Shown piece by piece: positions 51,325 to 60,932 of a DNA stretch of 64,000 nucleotides. A program made the position numbers and the translations under genes. The stretch comes from Cognatundibacterium griseum (GTDB taxonomy: Bacteria; Pseudomonadota; Gammaproteobacteria; Burkholderiales; Burkholderiaceae_D): the NCBI RefSeq assembly GCF_014284195.1, contig NZ_JACOGC010000008.1, positions 1 to 64,000 on the forward strand, given 5' to 3'. Within the stretch, counting starts at the first letter, position 1; every line of letters starts with the position of its first letter. The notes beneath the pieces are model-generated. The model made no database searches. It saw nothing but the letters and a program-made list of their open reading frames with translations, and was not told where the DNA came from.

Positions 51325-54129
51325 ATGCATAAGGAAAAAGTGATCTCACGATCATTGCGAATGATGTTTTCAGGTAGTCTGATGGTGGCAGCGGGCGTGA
51401 TTGCCCAGCCTGTGCTGGCACAGGAAGATGCCAAAATCCAGCGCGTGGAAGTCACGGGGACCAACATCAAACGTGCCGAGGCTGAAACAGCTTCCCCGGT
51501 GCAGATTCTGAATCGTGCCGACATCGACAAATCCGGCAAGGCGACTGTGGCTGAGTTCCTGCAGACACTGGCACTGGACGGCGCAGGCTCCCTGCCAACC
51601 GGTTTTGGTAACGGGTTTGCTGCCGGTTCGACGGCAATTTCCCTGCGCGGTCTGGGTGCAACCTCCACACTGGTATTGTTGAATGGCCGTCGCATGGCAC
51701 CGTTTGGCCGTGCTGACGATGGTCAGAAAACGTTTACCGACCTCAGCACCATTCCTATGGAAGTGGTCGAGCGGATTGAAATTCTGAAAGACGGTGCGTC
51801 TTCTGTGTATGGTGCGGATGCGATTGCCGGCGTGGTCAACATCATTCTGCGTAAAAACTTCACTGGTGTCGTTGCCAGCGCATCTGCCGGCACTTCCGGT
51901 TATCGCGATGCGAATCAGAGCAAGGCTTCTGTCACAGCCGGCTTTGGTGATCTTGAGCAGGATCGCTACAACGTGATTTTCAACGCGGAAGTATCGAAGT
52001 CTGACAAGCTGCAGAACAGCGACCGCGCCGGTCGCCGTGACTGGATTGGCGCCGGTGATCTGCGTCCTTGGGGTTATCCGATGACGACGCAGTTTGCAGC
52101 CGGTTACATCAGCGGTACAAACAACGCATCTGCCAGCCCGACAGGTTCCATCCGTGATCCTAAGACCTTGAATTACGTTTCTCTGCCTGGCTGCGCCACA
52201 TTGTCGGCTACCAAGAATCAGGACCCGGGCGGTGGCTGTCTCTGGTATCAGGACCAGTTCCGTTCCATGCAGCCGCAGATTGACAGTGTGAATCTGTTTG
52301 CACGCGGCACATGGCAGCTGAATCCGGATATGCAGGCGTATGTGGAAGCCGGCTATTCCCAGCGCAAGACATCATTTACGATGACCCCGCCATCCATCAC
52401 GCCAACCGTGGCTTTTCCGCCGAATGCATCGAATCCGACCGGTGTGATTAACTATGGTTCCGGTGCCGGCACCACGATCGTGCTGGCGGCAAATCATCCG
52501 CAAAACCCATACGGTGTCCCGGTGCGCGTGCGCTATGCGGCATTTGACGTCGGCCCGAGCACCCGTTCTGCAGATAACTCATTCAATCGTTTTGTTGCCG
52601 GTCTGAAAGGCAATGTGGCAGGCTGGGATTTCGATACAGCGTACTTGCATTCCGAAACACAGCTGCATCTGGATTACAGCAACATGCTGAATATGGCAGT
52701 CGTCAAATCCGCACTGGGCGACCCTAACAGCAAGTATTTCCCATACTACATCGGTGCGCAGGCTGGTAAAAACCCGGCTTCCCTGTATGCGGCAATGGTG
52801 ACCAATGCGATTGCTGACGGCACGACCAAGATGGATATCATCGACTTCAAGGCTTCCCGCGAACTGATGCCGCTGGCCGGCGGTATGATGGGGCTGGCGG
52901 TTGGTGCTGAATACCGTCGTGAATCCCTCGACAGTCCATCCCTGAGCGGTACACAGGATGGTTCGATCAATGCCAGCTATGTCGCAGCCAAGGGCAGTCA
53001 GAATATTGCGGCCTTGTATGCGGAATTGCTGGCACCGGTGTTAAAGACGGTTGAATTGTCTGCCGCCGTGCGTTACGACAAATACTCCAACTTCAATTCC
53101 ACCACGCCAAAACTGGGAATCAAGTGGTCACCAATGAAGGAGCTGGCATTCCGCAGCACTTACTCCGAGGGTTTCCGTGCTCCGGGTGCGGCTGAATCTG
53201 GTATTGAAAGCCAGAGTACCGGTTCTGCCACAGTGCGTGACCCGATCCGCTGCCCGAACGGCACACCGCTGCCGGGGGCAACAGCGAATGACTGCGCGGC
53301 AACGGTTGCTGCCGTCAAGGTGGGCAATCCTAACCTGCAGCCAGAAACATCCAAGGGCTACACCCTGGGTATGGTCTGGGATCCGCTGCCAAACACCAGC
53401 TTCGCGGTGGATGGCTGGATGATCAAGCGCAGTAACGAAATCAATCCGCTGACGTATGTTGAAGCAGCCGCATTGCCAACGGCGATCCGTTCGGACAATA
53501 ACCTGACCATTGGCGGTGTGGTGACGCCTAACACAGGAACCCTGCTGATTTCCAAGGCGCCATACCAGAACTCCAGCTATACCCAGATCAGTGGTCTGGA
53601 CGTGGATGCAAAGCAGCGCTTTAACCTGGGCGAATACGGCAAGCTGACAGCAGACGTCCGCTGGACGCACGTGAATTCCTGGAAGCGCGTTGAAAAGAGC
53701 GGCAAAGCATATGAATATGCAGGCACACATGGCAACTGCGACACTTCTAACTGTGCCGGCACACCAAAAGACAAGGTTAATCTGATCTTGTCCTGGGATA
53801 AGGCTGACTGGAACGTGACCGGTACTGCAAACTACCGCGGCAAAATGAGCAACGTCTATTTCGAAGGCGACCTGTGCGCATCGAAACTGGCGAATGGCGG
53901 CAATGCACCAACCGCAGACTGCACGCTGGCATCGTTCACAACATTCGACATGTCTTTCCGCTGGAAAGCGATGAAGAATCTGGAAGTATTCGGTTCCGTG
54001 CAAAATCTGTTCGACAAGGTTGCTCCGCTGGATCCGCTGACTTATGGCGGCATGAGCTACAACCCAATGGACTCCAGTGGCGCGATTGGCCGTTATTTCA
54101 AACTGGGTCTGAAGTACAAGTTCAAGTAA
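51325..54129 (+). CDS. TonB-dependent outer-membrane receptor (second paralogue)
   Basis: 934 residues from the ATG at 51325, with GGAG 6-10 bases upstream. An N-terminal export segment ends VLAQEDAK. The plug (about 35-175) has VEVTGTNIKRAEAETASPVQILNRADI, LRGLGATSTLVLLNGRRMAP and ERIEILKDGASSVYGADAIAGVVNII. The barrel covers the rest and ends LKYKFK. It is clearly related to the receptor at 24.2 kb (same plug phrases and same C-terminal ending) but differs widely in the barrel loops, so another ligand is likely. CxxC-type loops (CATL...GGGC) occur in extracellular regions. No hydrolase or ABC genes flank it; it separates folD from aceE. Confidence 0.93.
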   Translation: MHKEKVISRSLRMMFSGSLMVAAGVIAQPVLAQEDAKIQRVEVTGTNIKRAEAETASPVQILNRADIDKSGKATVAEFLQTLALDGAGSLPTGFGNGFAAGSTAISLRGLGATSTLVLLNGRRMAPFGRADDGQKTFTDLSTIPMEVVERIEILKDGASSVYGADAIAGVVNIILRKNFTGVVASASAGTSGYRDANQSKASVTAGFGDLEQDRYNVIFNAEVSKSDKLQNSDRAGRRDWIGAGDLRPWGYPMTTQFAAGYISGTNNASASPTGSIRDPKTLNYVSLPGCATLSATKNQDPGGGCLWYQDQFRSMQPQIDSVNLFARGTWQLNPDMQAYVEAGYSQRKTSFTMTPPSITPTVAFPPNASNPTGVINYGSGAGTTIVLAANHPQNPYGVPVRVRYAAFDVGPSTRSADNSFNRFVAGLKGNVAGWDFDTAYLHSETQLHLDYSNMLNMAVVKSALGDPNSKYFPYYIGAQAGKNPASLYAAMVTNAIADGTTKMDIIDFKASRELMPLAGGMMGLAVGAEYRRESLDSPSLSGTQDGSINASYVAAKGSQNIAALYAELLAPVLKTVELSAAVRYDKYSNFNSTTPKLGIKWSPMKELAFRSTYSEGFRAPGAAESGIESQSTGSATVRDPIRCPNGTPLPGATANDCAATVAAVKVGNPNLQPETSKGYTLGMVWDPLPNTSFAVDGWMIKRSNEINPLTYVEAAALPTAIRSDNNLTIGGVVTPNTGTLLISKAPYQNSSYTQISGLDVDAKQRFNLGEYGKLTADVRWTHVNSWKRVEKSGKAYEYAGTHGNCDTSNCAGTPKDKVNLILSWDKADWNVTGTANYRGKMSNVYFEGDLCASKLANGGNAPTADCTLASFTTFDMSFRWKAMKNLEVFGSVQNLFDKVAPLDPLTYGGMSYNPMDSSGAIGRYFKLGLKYKFK

Positions 54130-54235
54130 TGGCTGGCGGTGATGGCAGCAATCATCTGAAAATGTGAAACACAAATGAATAAGCACATGTCATAGGTGTG
54201 CAGCAGACCGTACCTTACCGTAAGGTCTGACCTCG

Positions 54236-54263
54236 GGGCGATGAGAAATCATCGCCCTTTTTT
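54236..54263 (+). terminator. Rho-independent terminator after the second TonB receptor
   Basis: 9-bp stem GGGCGATGA/TCATCGCCC (54236-54244 and 54249-54257) with a GAAA tetraloop and six T. A GNRA loop makes it very stable. Confidence 0.9.
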
Positions 54264-54317
54264 ATTGGCCGGAGGCAGTAATGCAGACTGTCGTTGATCG
54301 CAGAAGTATTGTCATCT

Positions 54318-54337
54318 AAAGTGAAAAGGCTCACTTT
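54318..54337. promoter_or_regulatory. AAAGTGA-N6-TCACTTT dyad upstream of aceE
   Basis: A perfect 7-bp inverted repeat about 110 bp before the predicted aceE promoter. It lacks a T-run, so an operator is more likely than a terminator. It does not resemble the known PdhR site ATTGGT-N3-ACCAAT. Confidence 0.4.
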
Positions 54338-54448
54338 CCTCTCTCGATGCACAGGCTGGCTGGCCATTGCAGAGAGCAGCATGAGAAATGATAAACGCAA
54401 TGTTGCGGCGCAAACAAAATACCGCATTATGAAATTGAATATCGCTAT

Positions 54449-54476
54449 TTGGAAAAATAAAAAACCCTGTTAGAAT
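54449..54476 (+). promoter_or_regulatory. Predicted sigma-70 promoter of the aceE-aceF-lpdA operon
   Basis: TTGGAA (54449-54454), a 16-bp AT-rich spacer and TAGAAT (54471-54476) lie 83 bp before the aceE ATG. The next 80 bp would be the leader. Confidence 0.5.
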
Positions 54477-54559
54477 GCCTGCACTAACAAATGTAATGCC
54501 CTGATTCGTCCATAAGTCAACGCGCATTTTCAGCGAGAATGCACCAACAGGAGACCCTT

Positions 54560-57256
54560 ATGTCACCCCAGATAGACCAAGTTCTGGCGCAAGCCGTTAA
54601 TGATCCCGATGTCATGGAAACCAATGAGTGGCTGGATGCGCTCGAATCTGTGATTGAAAATGAAGGCCCTGAGCGCGCCCACTATCTGATGGAGCGTATG
54701 GTCGATCTGGCGCGCCGCCGCGGAGCGCATATTCCTTTTTCCAGCAACACAGCCTATGTGAATACGATTCCTGCCGATCAGGGCGAGCATTGCCCGGGCA
54801 ATCTGGAAATCGAAGAAAAGCTGCGCTCTTATATGCGCTGGAATGCGATGGCGATGGTGGTGAAAGCCAACCGGCTGGATGGTGATCTGGGTGGTCACCT
54901 GTCGAGTTTCGCATCGCTGGCAAATATGCTGGGTATTGGTTTCAACCATTTCTGGCACGCACCAACCGAAGAACATGGCGGCGACCTGCTCTACATTCAG
55001 GGACACTCCGCACCGGGTATTTATGCCCGTGCTTTCCTGGAAGGACGGCTGACTGAAGAACAACTGCTGCATTTCCGCCGTGAAGTCGATGGTAAGGGGC
55101 TCTCTTCCTACCCGCATCCGAAACTGATGCCGGATTTCTGGCAATTCCCGACTGTTTCAATGGGTCTGGGGCCGTTGATGGCGATTTATCAGGCACGTTT
55201 CCTGAAATATCTGCATGCACGCGGCATTGCCGATACCGAAAAGCGCAAAGTCTGGGCTTTCTGCGGTGATGGTGAGATGGATGAGCCGGAATCCATGGGC
55301 GCGATCGGCATGGCTGGCCGTGAACAGCTGGATAATCTGGTGATTGTGGTTAACTGTAATCTGCAGCGTCTGGACGGTCCTGTGCGCGGTAACGGCAAAA
55401 TCATTCAGGAACTGGAATCTGATTTCCGTGGCGCCGGCTGGAATGTCGTCAAAGTTATCTGGGGCAGCGGCTGGGATGAGCTGCTGGCGAAAGACAAGGA
55501 AGGTATTTTGCAAAAAGTGATGATGGAAACCGTCGATGGTGAGTATCAGAACTACAAAGCAAAAGATGGCGCTTATGTCCGTGCGCATTTCTTCGGCAAA
55601 CATCCGAAACTGCTGGAAATGGTTAGCAAGATGTCGGATGACGATATCTGGCGCCTGACCCGTGGTGGCCATGATCCACACAAGATTTATGCCGCATTCA
55701 AGGTTGCGCAGGAAAATAAAGGTCAGCCAACCGTGATTCTGGCGAAAAGTATTAAAGGTTACGGATTTGGTAAGTCCGGTGAGGCGCGCAATACCGCGCA
55801 TAACACCAAGAAGCTGGATGACGAGGCGATCAAGGCCATGCGTGACCGCTTCCAGTTACCGATTCCGGATGCCGATCTGCCAGCCATTCCTTTCTATAAG
55901 CCGGCAGAAGATTCACCGGAAATGCAATACCTGCACGCACGCCGCAACGCGCTCGGCGGCTATCTGCCGCAACGTCGTCAGAAAGCAGATGAAGCGCTGG
56001 TCGTACCGGAATTATCTGCATTCCAGGCCATGCTGGAGCCGACTGCCGAGGGCCGTGAAATTTCCACCACCGCTGCCTATGTCCGCATCCTGACGGCCCT
56101 GCTGCGCGATGCCAGCCTGGGTCCGCGCGTGGTGCCGATTATGGTGGATGAATCCCGCACTTTCGGTATGGAAGGCCTGTTCCGTCAGATCGGTATTTTC
56201 AGCCAGGTTGGTCAGTTGTATGAGCCGGTCGATAAAGACCAGGTCATGTACTATCGCGAAGATAAAGCCGGTCAGATTCTGCAAGAGGGTATCAATGAAG
56301 CCGGCGGTATGAGTTCCTGGATCGCTGCGGCGACTTCCTACTCGACCAATAACCGCGTGATGATTCCGTTCTACACGTATTACTCGATGTTCGGTCTGCA
56401 GCGTATCGGCGATCTGGCATGGGCAGCGGGCGATATGCGCGCACGCGGCTTCCTGCTTGGTGGTACAGCTGGTCGTACAACGCTGAACGGTGAAGGCTTG
56501 CAGCATGAAGATGGTCACAGCCATGTGTTGGCATCGACGATTCCTAACTGCGTTCCTTACGATCCGACCTTTGCGCATGAAGTGGCGGTCATCATGCATG
56601 ACGGCCTGCGTCGTATGGTGACGAATCAGGAAGACGTGTTCTACTACATCACGCTGATGAACGAGAACTACAGCCATCCGGGTCTGAAAGCGGGTCAGGA
56701 AGAGGGCATTATCAAAGGCCTGTACCAGTTGCAAAAATCAGAAGCCAGCACCAAGCATCGTGTGCAATTGCTGGGTTCCGGCACAATTTTGCGCGAAGTG
56801 ATCGCTGCTGCTGAACTGCTGCAATCCGACTGGGGCATCGCTGCCGACGTCTGGTCTGCACCATCGTTCACGCTGCTGGCGCGTGATGGTCAGGATGCCG
56901 AACGCTGGAATATGTTGCATCCGACTGAAGACGCACGTTTGCCATACATCACTCAGTGTCTGAAAGACACGACAGGTCCTATCGTGGTATCGACGGACTA
57001 TATGCGTACGTTTGCTGAACAGGTACGTGCTTTCATCCCGAAAGACCGCAGCTACAAGGTCCTGGGGACTGATGGTTTTGGCCGCTCCGATTCCCGCGCC
57101 AAACTGCGTGAATTCTTCGAGGTGAATCGTTACTTCGTCGTCATCGCTGCACTCAAATCGCTGGCTGATGAAGGTGCCTTGTCCGCTTCCGTCGTTGCTC
57201 AGGCAATCACGAAATACGGCATCAACGCAGACAAACCTAATCCGGTCACTGTGTAA
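54560..57256 (+). CDS. aceE: Pyruvate dehydrogenase E1 component, homodimeric
   Basis: Thiamine-diphosphate enzyme that decarboxylates pyruvate and acetylates the lipoyl arm of AceF. 898 residues, the length of the homodimeric E1 type. ATG 54560 has AGGAGACCC just upstream. TPP/magnesium binding is seen in CGDGEMDEPES...VNCNLQRLDGPVRGN. ERAHYLMERMVDLARRRG, HFRREVDGKGLSSYPHPKLMPDFW and the C-terminal VLGTDGFGRSDSRAKLREFFEV are E1p-type. First gene of the operon; aceF follows after 75 bp. As in other betaproteobacteria, a separate alpha/beta E1 is absent here. Confidence 0.97.
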   Translation: MSPQIDQVLAQAVNDPDVMETNEWLDALESVIENEGPERAHYLMERMVDLARRRGAHIPFSSNTAYVNTIPADQGEHCPGNLEIEEKLRSYMRWNAMAMVVKANRLDGDLGGHLSSFASLANMLGIGFNHFWHAPTEEHGGDLLYIQGHSAPGIYARAFLEGRLTEEQLLHFRREVDGKGLSSYPHPKLMPDFWQFPTVSMGLGPLMAIYQARFLKYLHARGIADTEKRKVWAFCGDGEMDEPESMGAIGMAGREQLDNLVIVVNCNLQRLDGPVRGNGKIIQELESDFRGAGWNVVKVIWGSGWDELLAKDKEGILQKVMMETVDGEYQNYKAKDGAYVRAHFFGKHPKLLEMVSKMSDDDIWRLTRGGHDPHKIYAAFKVAQENKGQPTVILAKSIKGYGFGKSGEARNTAHNTKKLDDEAIKAMRDRFQLPIPDADLPAIPFYKPAEDSPEMQYLHARRNALGGYLPQRRQKADEALVVPELSAFQAMLEPTAEGREISTTAAYVRILTALLRDASLGPRVVPIMVDESRTFGMEGLFRQIGIFSQVGQLYEPVDKDQVMYYREDKAGQILQEGINEAGGMSSWIAAATSYSTNNRVMIPFYTYYSMFGLQRIGDLAWAAGDMRARGFLLGGTAGRTTLNGEGLQHEDGHSHVLASTIPNCVPYDPTFAHEVAVIMHDGLRRMVTNQEDVFYYITLMNENYSHPGLKAGQEEGIIKGLYQLQKSEASTKHRVQLLGSGTILREVIAAAELLQSDWGIAADVWSAPSFTLLARDGQDAERWNMLHPTEDARLPYITQCLKDTTGPIVVSTDYMRTFAEQVRAFIPKDRSYKVLGTDGFGRSDSRAKLREFFEVNRYFVVIAALKSLADEGALSASVVAQAITKYGINADKPNPVTV

Positions 57257-57331
57257 TCCAACATAAGCAAAGCAGGAGAGTCGTGCGTGGCATGGCTCTC
57301 TTCTCAGATAAAGCAAAGCGGAGCTAAAGCT

Positions 57332-58663
57332 ATGAGTACAATTGAAGTCAAAGTGCCGGATATCGGTGATTTCAAGGAAGTGGAAGTCATTGAGCTGATG
57401 GTGAAGGTTGGAGACACCATCAAAGTCGATCAGTCGCTGATCACGGTTGAATCTGACAAGGCCAGTATGGAAATTCCTTCCAGCCATGCCGGTGTGATCA
57501 AAGAAATCAAAGTCAAAGTTGGTGACAAAGTCGCCGAAGGCTCTTTAATGGTGATCGTGGAAGCCAGTGGCGACACGGCTGCACCCGCAGCCGCGCCTGC
57601 GCAGCCAGTTGCTGCACCTGCAGCGCCGGTAGCCGCAGCTCCGGTAGCGACGCCAATAGCAACCCCCACTGCAGCAGCAACAGTATCAAGCGCATCAGCT
57701 TCAGCGCCGGTTGCTACGGCATCCGCGGGCAAAGCGCATGCCTCGCCCTCGATCCGTAAATTTGCACGTGAACTCGGCGTTGATCTGACCCGCGTTGCCG
57801 GCTCCGGCCCCAAAGGTCGCATCACGCAACAAGACGTGCAAAATTTCGTCAAAGGCATCATGGCTGGCAGTACTGCGTTTGCCGCAGTGGCAGCACCTGT
57901 TGCGCAGAATGGCAGCGGCGCAGGTTTGAATCTGCTGGCCTGGCCATCGCTGGATTTCAGCAAATTCGGCGCAACGACGACTTCGCCTTTGTCTCGTATC
58001 AAAAAATTGTCTGGCCCGAATCTGCATCGCAACTGGGTCATGATTCCGCACGTCACGCAATTTGACGAAGCCGATATCACCGGCCTCGAAGATTTCCGCA
58101 AATCGTCGAACGAAGCGATGGCAAAATCCGGTGTGAAGCTGACCATGCTGGCTTTCGTGATTAAAGCGAGTGTGGCTGCGCTGAAGAAATTCCCGGCTTT
58201 CAATTCTTCGCTCGATGCAACTGGTGAAAACCTGATCCTGAAACAGTATTACAACATTGGCTTTGCCGCCGATACGCCGAATGGTCTGGTGGTGCCTGTT
58301 GTCAAAAATGCGGATCAGAAAACCTTGTCGCAAATTGCACAGGAAATGGGTGATCTGTCAGCGCAAGCGCGCGAAGGCAAATTGAAACCGGCTGACATGC
58401 AAGGTGCAACCTTCACGATTTCTTCGCTCGGTGGTATTGGTGGTACTGCATTCACACCTATCATCAATGCACCTGAAGTAGCGATTCTGGGCTTGTCGAA
58501 ATCCAGCATCAAACCAGTCTGGGACGGTAAAGCATTCCAGCCACGCCTGATGCTGCCTTTGTCACTGTCTTATGATCACCGCGTAATCGATGGTGCAATG
58601 GCAGCGAAATTCACAGCCTATCTGGCCGATGTACTGGCTGATCTGCGTAAAACCTTGCTGTGA
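57332..58663 (+). CDS. aceF: Dihydrolipoamide acetyltransferase (E2), single lipoyl domain
   Basis: Core of the pyruvate dehydrogenase complex. 443 residues from the ATG with GGAG upstream. One lipoyl domain (2-78) with lipoyl K43 in VESDKASMEIP, an Ala/Pro/Thr-rich swinging linker (about 80-134), an E3/E1-binding domain (135-173; ASPSIRKFARELGVDL, GSGPKGRITQQDV), a second linker, and the catalytic domain (about 215-443) with H416 and D420 in YDHRVIDG. E. coli AceF has three lipoyl domains; here the E2 has one and the E3 gene downstream carries two, so the complex keeps a total of three. Confidence 0.96.
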   Translation: MSTIEVKVPDIGDFKEVEVIELMVKVGDTIKVDQSLITVESDKASMEIPSSHAGVIKEIKVKVGDKVAEGSLMVIVEASGDTAAPAAAPAQPVAAPAAPVAAAPVATPIATPTAAATVSSASASAPVATASAGKAHASPSIRKFARELGVDLTRVAGSGPKGRITQQDVQNFVKGIMAGSTAFAAVAAPVAQNGSGAGLNLLAWPSLDFSKFGATTTSPLSRIKKLSGPNLHRNWVMIPHVTQFDEADITGLEDFRKSSNEAMAKSGVKLTMLAFVIKASVAALKKFPAFNSSLDATGENLILKQYYNIGFAADTPNGLVVPVVKNADQKTLSQIAQEMGDLSAQAREGKLKPADMQGATFTISSLGGIGGTAFTPIINAPEVAILGLSKSSIKPVWDGKAFQPRLMLPLSLSYDHRVIDGAMAAKFTAYLADVLADLRKTLL

Positions 58664-58677
58664 GCGGAGACAATACG

Positions 58678-60801
58678 ATGAGCACAATCGAAGTGAAAGT
58701 TCCTGATATCGGCGACTTCAAAGAAGTCGAAGTGATTGAATTGCTGGTCAAAGTCGGCGATACGATCAAGGTCGATCAGTCGCTGGTGACGGTCGAATCC
58801 GACAAGGCCAGCATGGAAATCCCTGCCAGCCATGCTGGTGTGATTAAAGAAATGAAGGTTAAGCTCGGTGACAAAATCGCCGAAGGCAGTATTTTGCTGG
58901 TGCTTGAAGCTGAAGATGCGGCAGCGAGCGCAACGCCTGCTGCGTCAACTACTCCAGCAGCTCCGGCAGCTCCGGCAGTTGCTGCTCCGGCTTCAGCTCC
59001 CGTTGCCGCGCCTGTCGCAGCACCTGCCGGGCCAGTCGGTATTGTCGAAGTTAAAGTGCCGGATATCGGCGATTTCAAAGAAGTTGAAGTCATCGAAGTC
59101 ATGGTCAAAGTAGGCGATACGATTAAGGTCGATCAGTCATTGATCACGGTGGAATCGGACAAAGCCAGCATGGAGATTCCTTCCAGCCACGCCGGCGTGA
59201 TCAAAGAAATCAAAGTCAAGATCGGCGATAAAGTGGCCGAAGGCACATTGCTGCTGCTGGTCGAAGCCGCTGGTACCGCAGCACCGGCAACTGCTGCCGC
59301 ATCTGCAGCACCGGTTGCAGCAGCGCCGGTAGTATCGTCCGTTCCTGCACCTGTTGTATCCGGTTATACCGGACAGGTGGATATCGAATGTGACATGATG
59401 GTACTCGGCGCCGGTCCTGGTGGTTATTCCGCCGCTTTCCGTTCTGCCGATCTGGGCATGAATACGGTGCTGGTCGAAAAATATTCGACACTCGGCGGTG
59501 TTTGTCTGAACGTCGGTTGCATTCCATCGAAAGCGCTGTTGCACGTCGCTGCTGTCATCGATGAAACGTCGCACATGGAAGCGTTGGGCGTCACATTTAC
59601 TAAACCGTCGATCGATATCGACAAGCTGCGCGGCTACAAAGAAAGCGTCATCAAAAAAATGACGACGGGCTTAGCTGGCATGGCGAAAGCGCGTAAGGTC
59701 AATATCGTGCAGGGTGTTGGTCAATTCCTCAGCCCGTATCACATTGAAGTCACTGCTGCAGACGGTACGAAAAAAGTCGTGCAGTTCAAACAGGCGATTA
59801 TCGCTGCCGGTTCTTCGGTCGTGAATCTGCCGTTTGTACCAGTTGATCCTCGCATCGTTGACAGCACTGGCGCACTGGAATTACGTCAGGTGCCAAAACG
59901 CATGCTGGTGATCGGTGGCGGCATTATCGGTCTGGAAATGGCGACTGTGTATTCAACACTCGGTGCGCGCATCGATGTGGTTGAAATGATGGATGGCCTG
60001 ATGCAGGGCGCAGACCGCGACATGGTCAAAGTCTGGCAGAAGCATAATGAAAAACGCTTCGACAACATCATGCTGAAAACCAAAACGGTCGGCGTAGAAG
60101 CGCTGCCGGAAGGCATCAAAGTCACTTTCGCTTCCGCAGTTGAAGGCGAAGCTGCACCGGCGCCGCAAGTCTACGATCTGGTGTTGGTCGCCGTTGGTCG
60201 CAGCCCGAATGGTAAAAAGATCGCGGCAGACAAAGCAGGCGTTGCAGTAACAGACCGTGGCTTTATTAACGTCGATAAACAGATGCGCACGAATGTGCCG
60301 CATATTTTTGCGATCGGTGATCTGGTTGGCCAGCCTATGCTGGCGCATAAAGCCGTACACGAGGCGCATGTCGCTGCCGAAGCTGCCGCTGGTGAAAAAG
60401 CCTACTTCGACGCGACTGTGATTCCATCGGTCGCTTACACTGATCCTGAAGTCGCATGGGTCGGTGTGACCGAAGACGAAGCCAAAGCCAAGGGCATCAA
60501 AGTCGAAAAAGGCTTGTTCCCGTGGATGGCTTCTGGTCGTGCGGTGGCGAATGGTCGCGACGAAGGTTTCACCAAACTGCTGTTTGACGCAGACACCAAA
60601 CGCATCGTCGGCGGTGGTATTGTTGGCACGCATGCCGGTGACATGATCGGCGAAATCGCGCTGGCAATCGAGATGGGTGCTGATGCGGTGGATATCGGCA
60701 AAACCATCCATCCACATCCGACGTTGGGTGAATCGATCGGTATGGCAGCAGAAGTCTATAAAGGCGTCTGCACGGATTTGCCACCGCAACGTAAGAAGTA
60801 A
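58678..60801 (+). CDS. lpdA: Dihydrolipoamide dehydrogenase (E3) with two N-terminal lipoyl domains
   Basis: Re-oxidises dihydrolipoamide with FAD and NAD. 707 residues, against about 475 for plain E3 and about 590 for single-lipoyl forms. Lipoyl domain 1 (2-78, lipoyl K43), Ala/Pro linker, lipoyl domain 2 (about 122-200, lipoyl K162), Ala/Val linker, then the E3 body from about 238: GAGPGGYSAAFRSADLG, disulfide C276/C281 in GGVCLNVGCIPSK, GGGIIGLEMA for NAD, IGDLVGQPMLAHKA, and the His-Glu pair in HPHPTLGESIGMA. It starts 14 bp after aceF, with GGAG just upstream. The lipoyl domains are almost identical to AceF's. Confidence 0.96.
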   Translation: MSTIEVKVPDIGDFKEVEVIELLVKVGDTIKVDQSLVTVESDKASMEIPASHAGVIKEMKVKLGDKIAEGSILLVLEAEDAAASATPAASTTPAAPAAPAVAAPASAPVAAPVAAPAGPVGIVEVKVPDIGDFKEVEVIEVMVKVGDTIKVDQSLITVESDKASMEIPSSHAGVIKEIKVKIGDKVAEGTLLLLVEAAGTAAPATAAASAAPVAAAPVVSSVPAPVVSGYTGQVDIECDMMVLGAGPGGYSAAFRSADLGMNTVLVEKYSTLGGVCLNVGCIPSKALLHVAAVIDETSHMEALGVTFTKPSIDIDKLRGYKESVIKKMTTGLAGMAKARKVNIVQGVGQFLSPYHIEVTAADGTKKVVQFKQAIIAAGSSVVNLPFVPVDPRIVDSTGALELRQVPKRMLVIGGGIIGLEMATVYSTLGARIDVVEMMDGLMQGADRDMVKVWQKHNEKRFDNIMLKTKTVGVEALPEGIKVTFASAVEGEAAPAPQVYDLVLVAVGRSPNGKKIAADKAGVAVTDRGFINVDKQMRTNVPHIFAIGDLVGQPMLAHKAVHEAHVAAEAAAGEKAYFDATVIPSVAYTDPEVAWVGVTEDEAKAKGIKVEKGLFPWMASGRAVANGRDEGFTKLLFDADTKRIVGGGIVGTHAGDMIGEIALAIEMGADAVDIGKTIHPHPTLGESIGMAAEVYKGVCTDLPPQRKK

Positions 60802-60845
60802 GAGCATTCCTCGTTCTCAAGGGAACGATACTGCATGAAAAAAAC

Positions 60846-60869
60846 CGCGCTTCAGGGCGCGTTTTTTTT
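60846..60869 (+). terminator. Terminator of the aceE-aceF-lpdA operon
   Basis: CGCGC (60846-60850), a 6-nt loop and GCGCG (60857-60861), flanked by A and T tracts that end in eight T. It could work in both directions. A small TCGTTC/GAACGA hairpin lies just upstream. Confidence 0.75.
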
Positions 60870-60932
60870 ATAAGGCTGTTGCTATGTTAGCCCTGCTGGT
60901 GATGCCGGTTCGGGATGGTGCTGGAAGATTTC

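Noticed and set aside
53128-54186. 352-codon frame opposite the second TonB receptor
   Set aside because: Antisense shadow running past the receptor stop; no start signal or domain.
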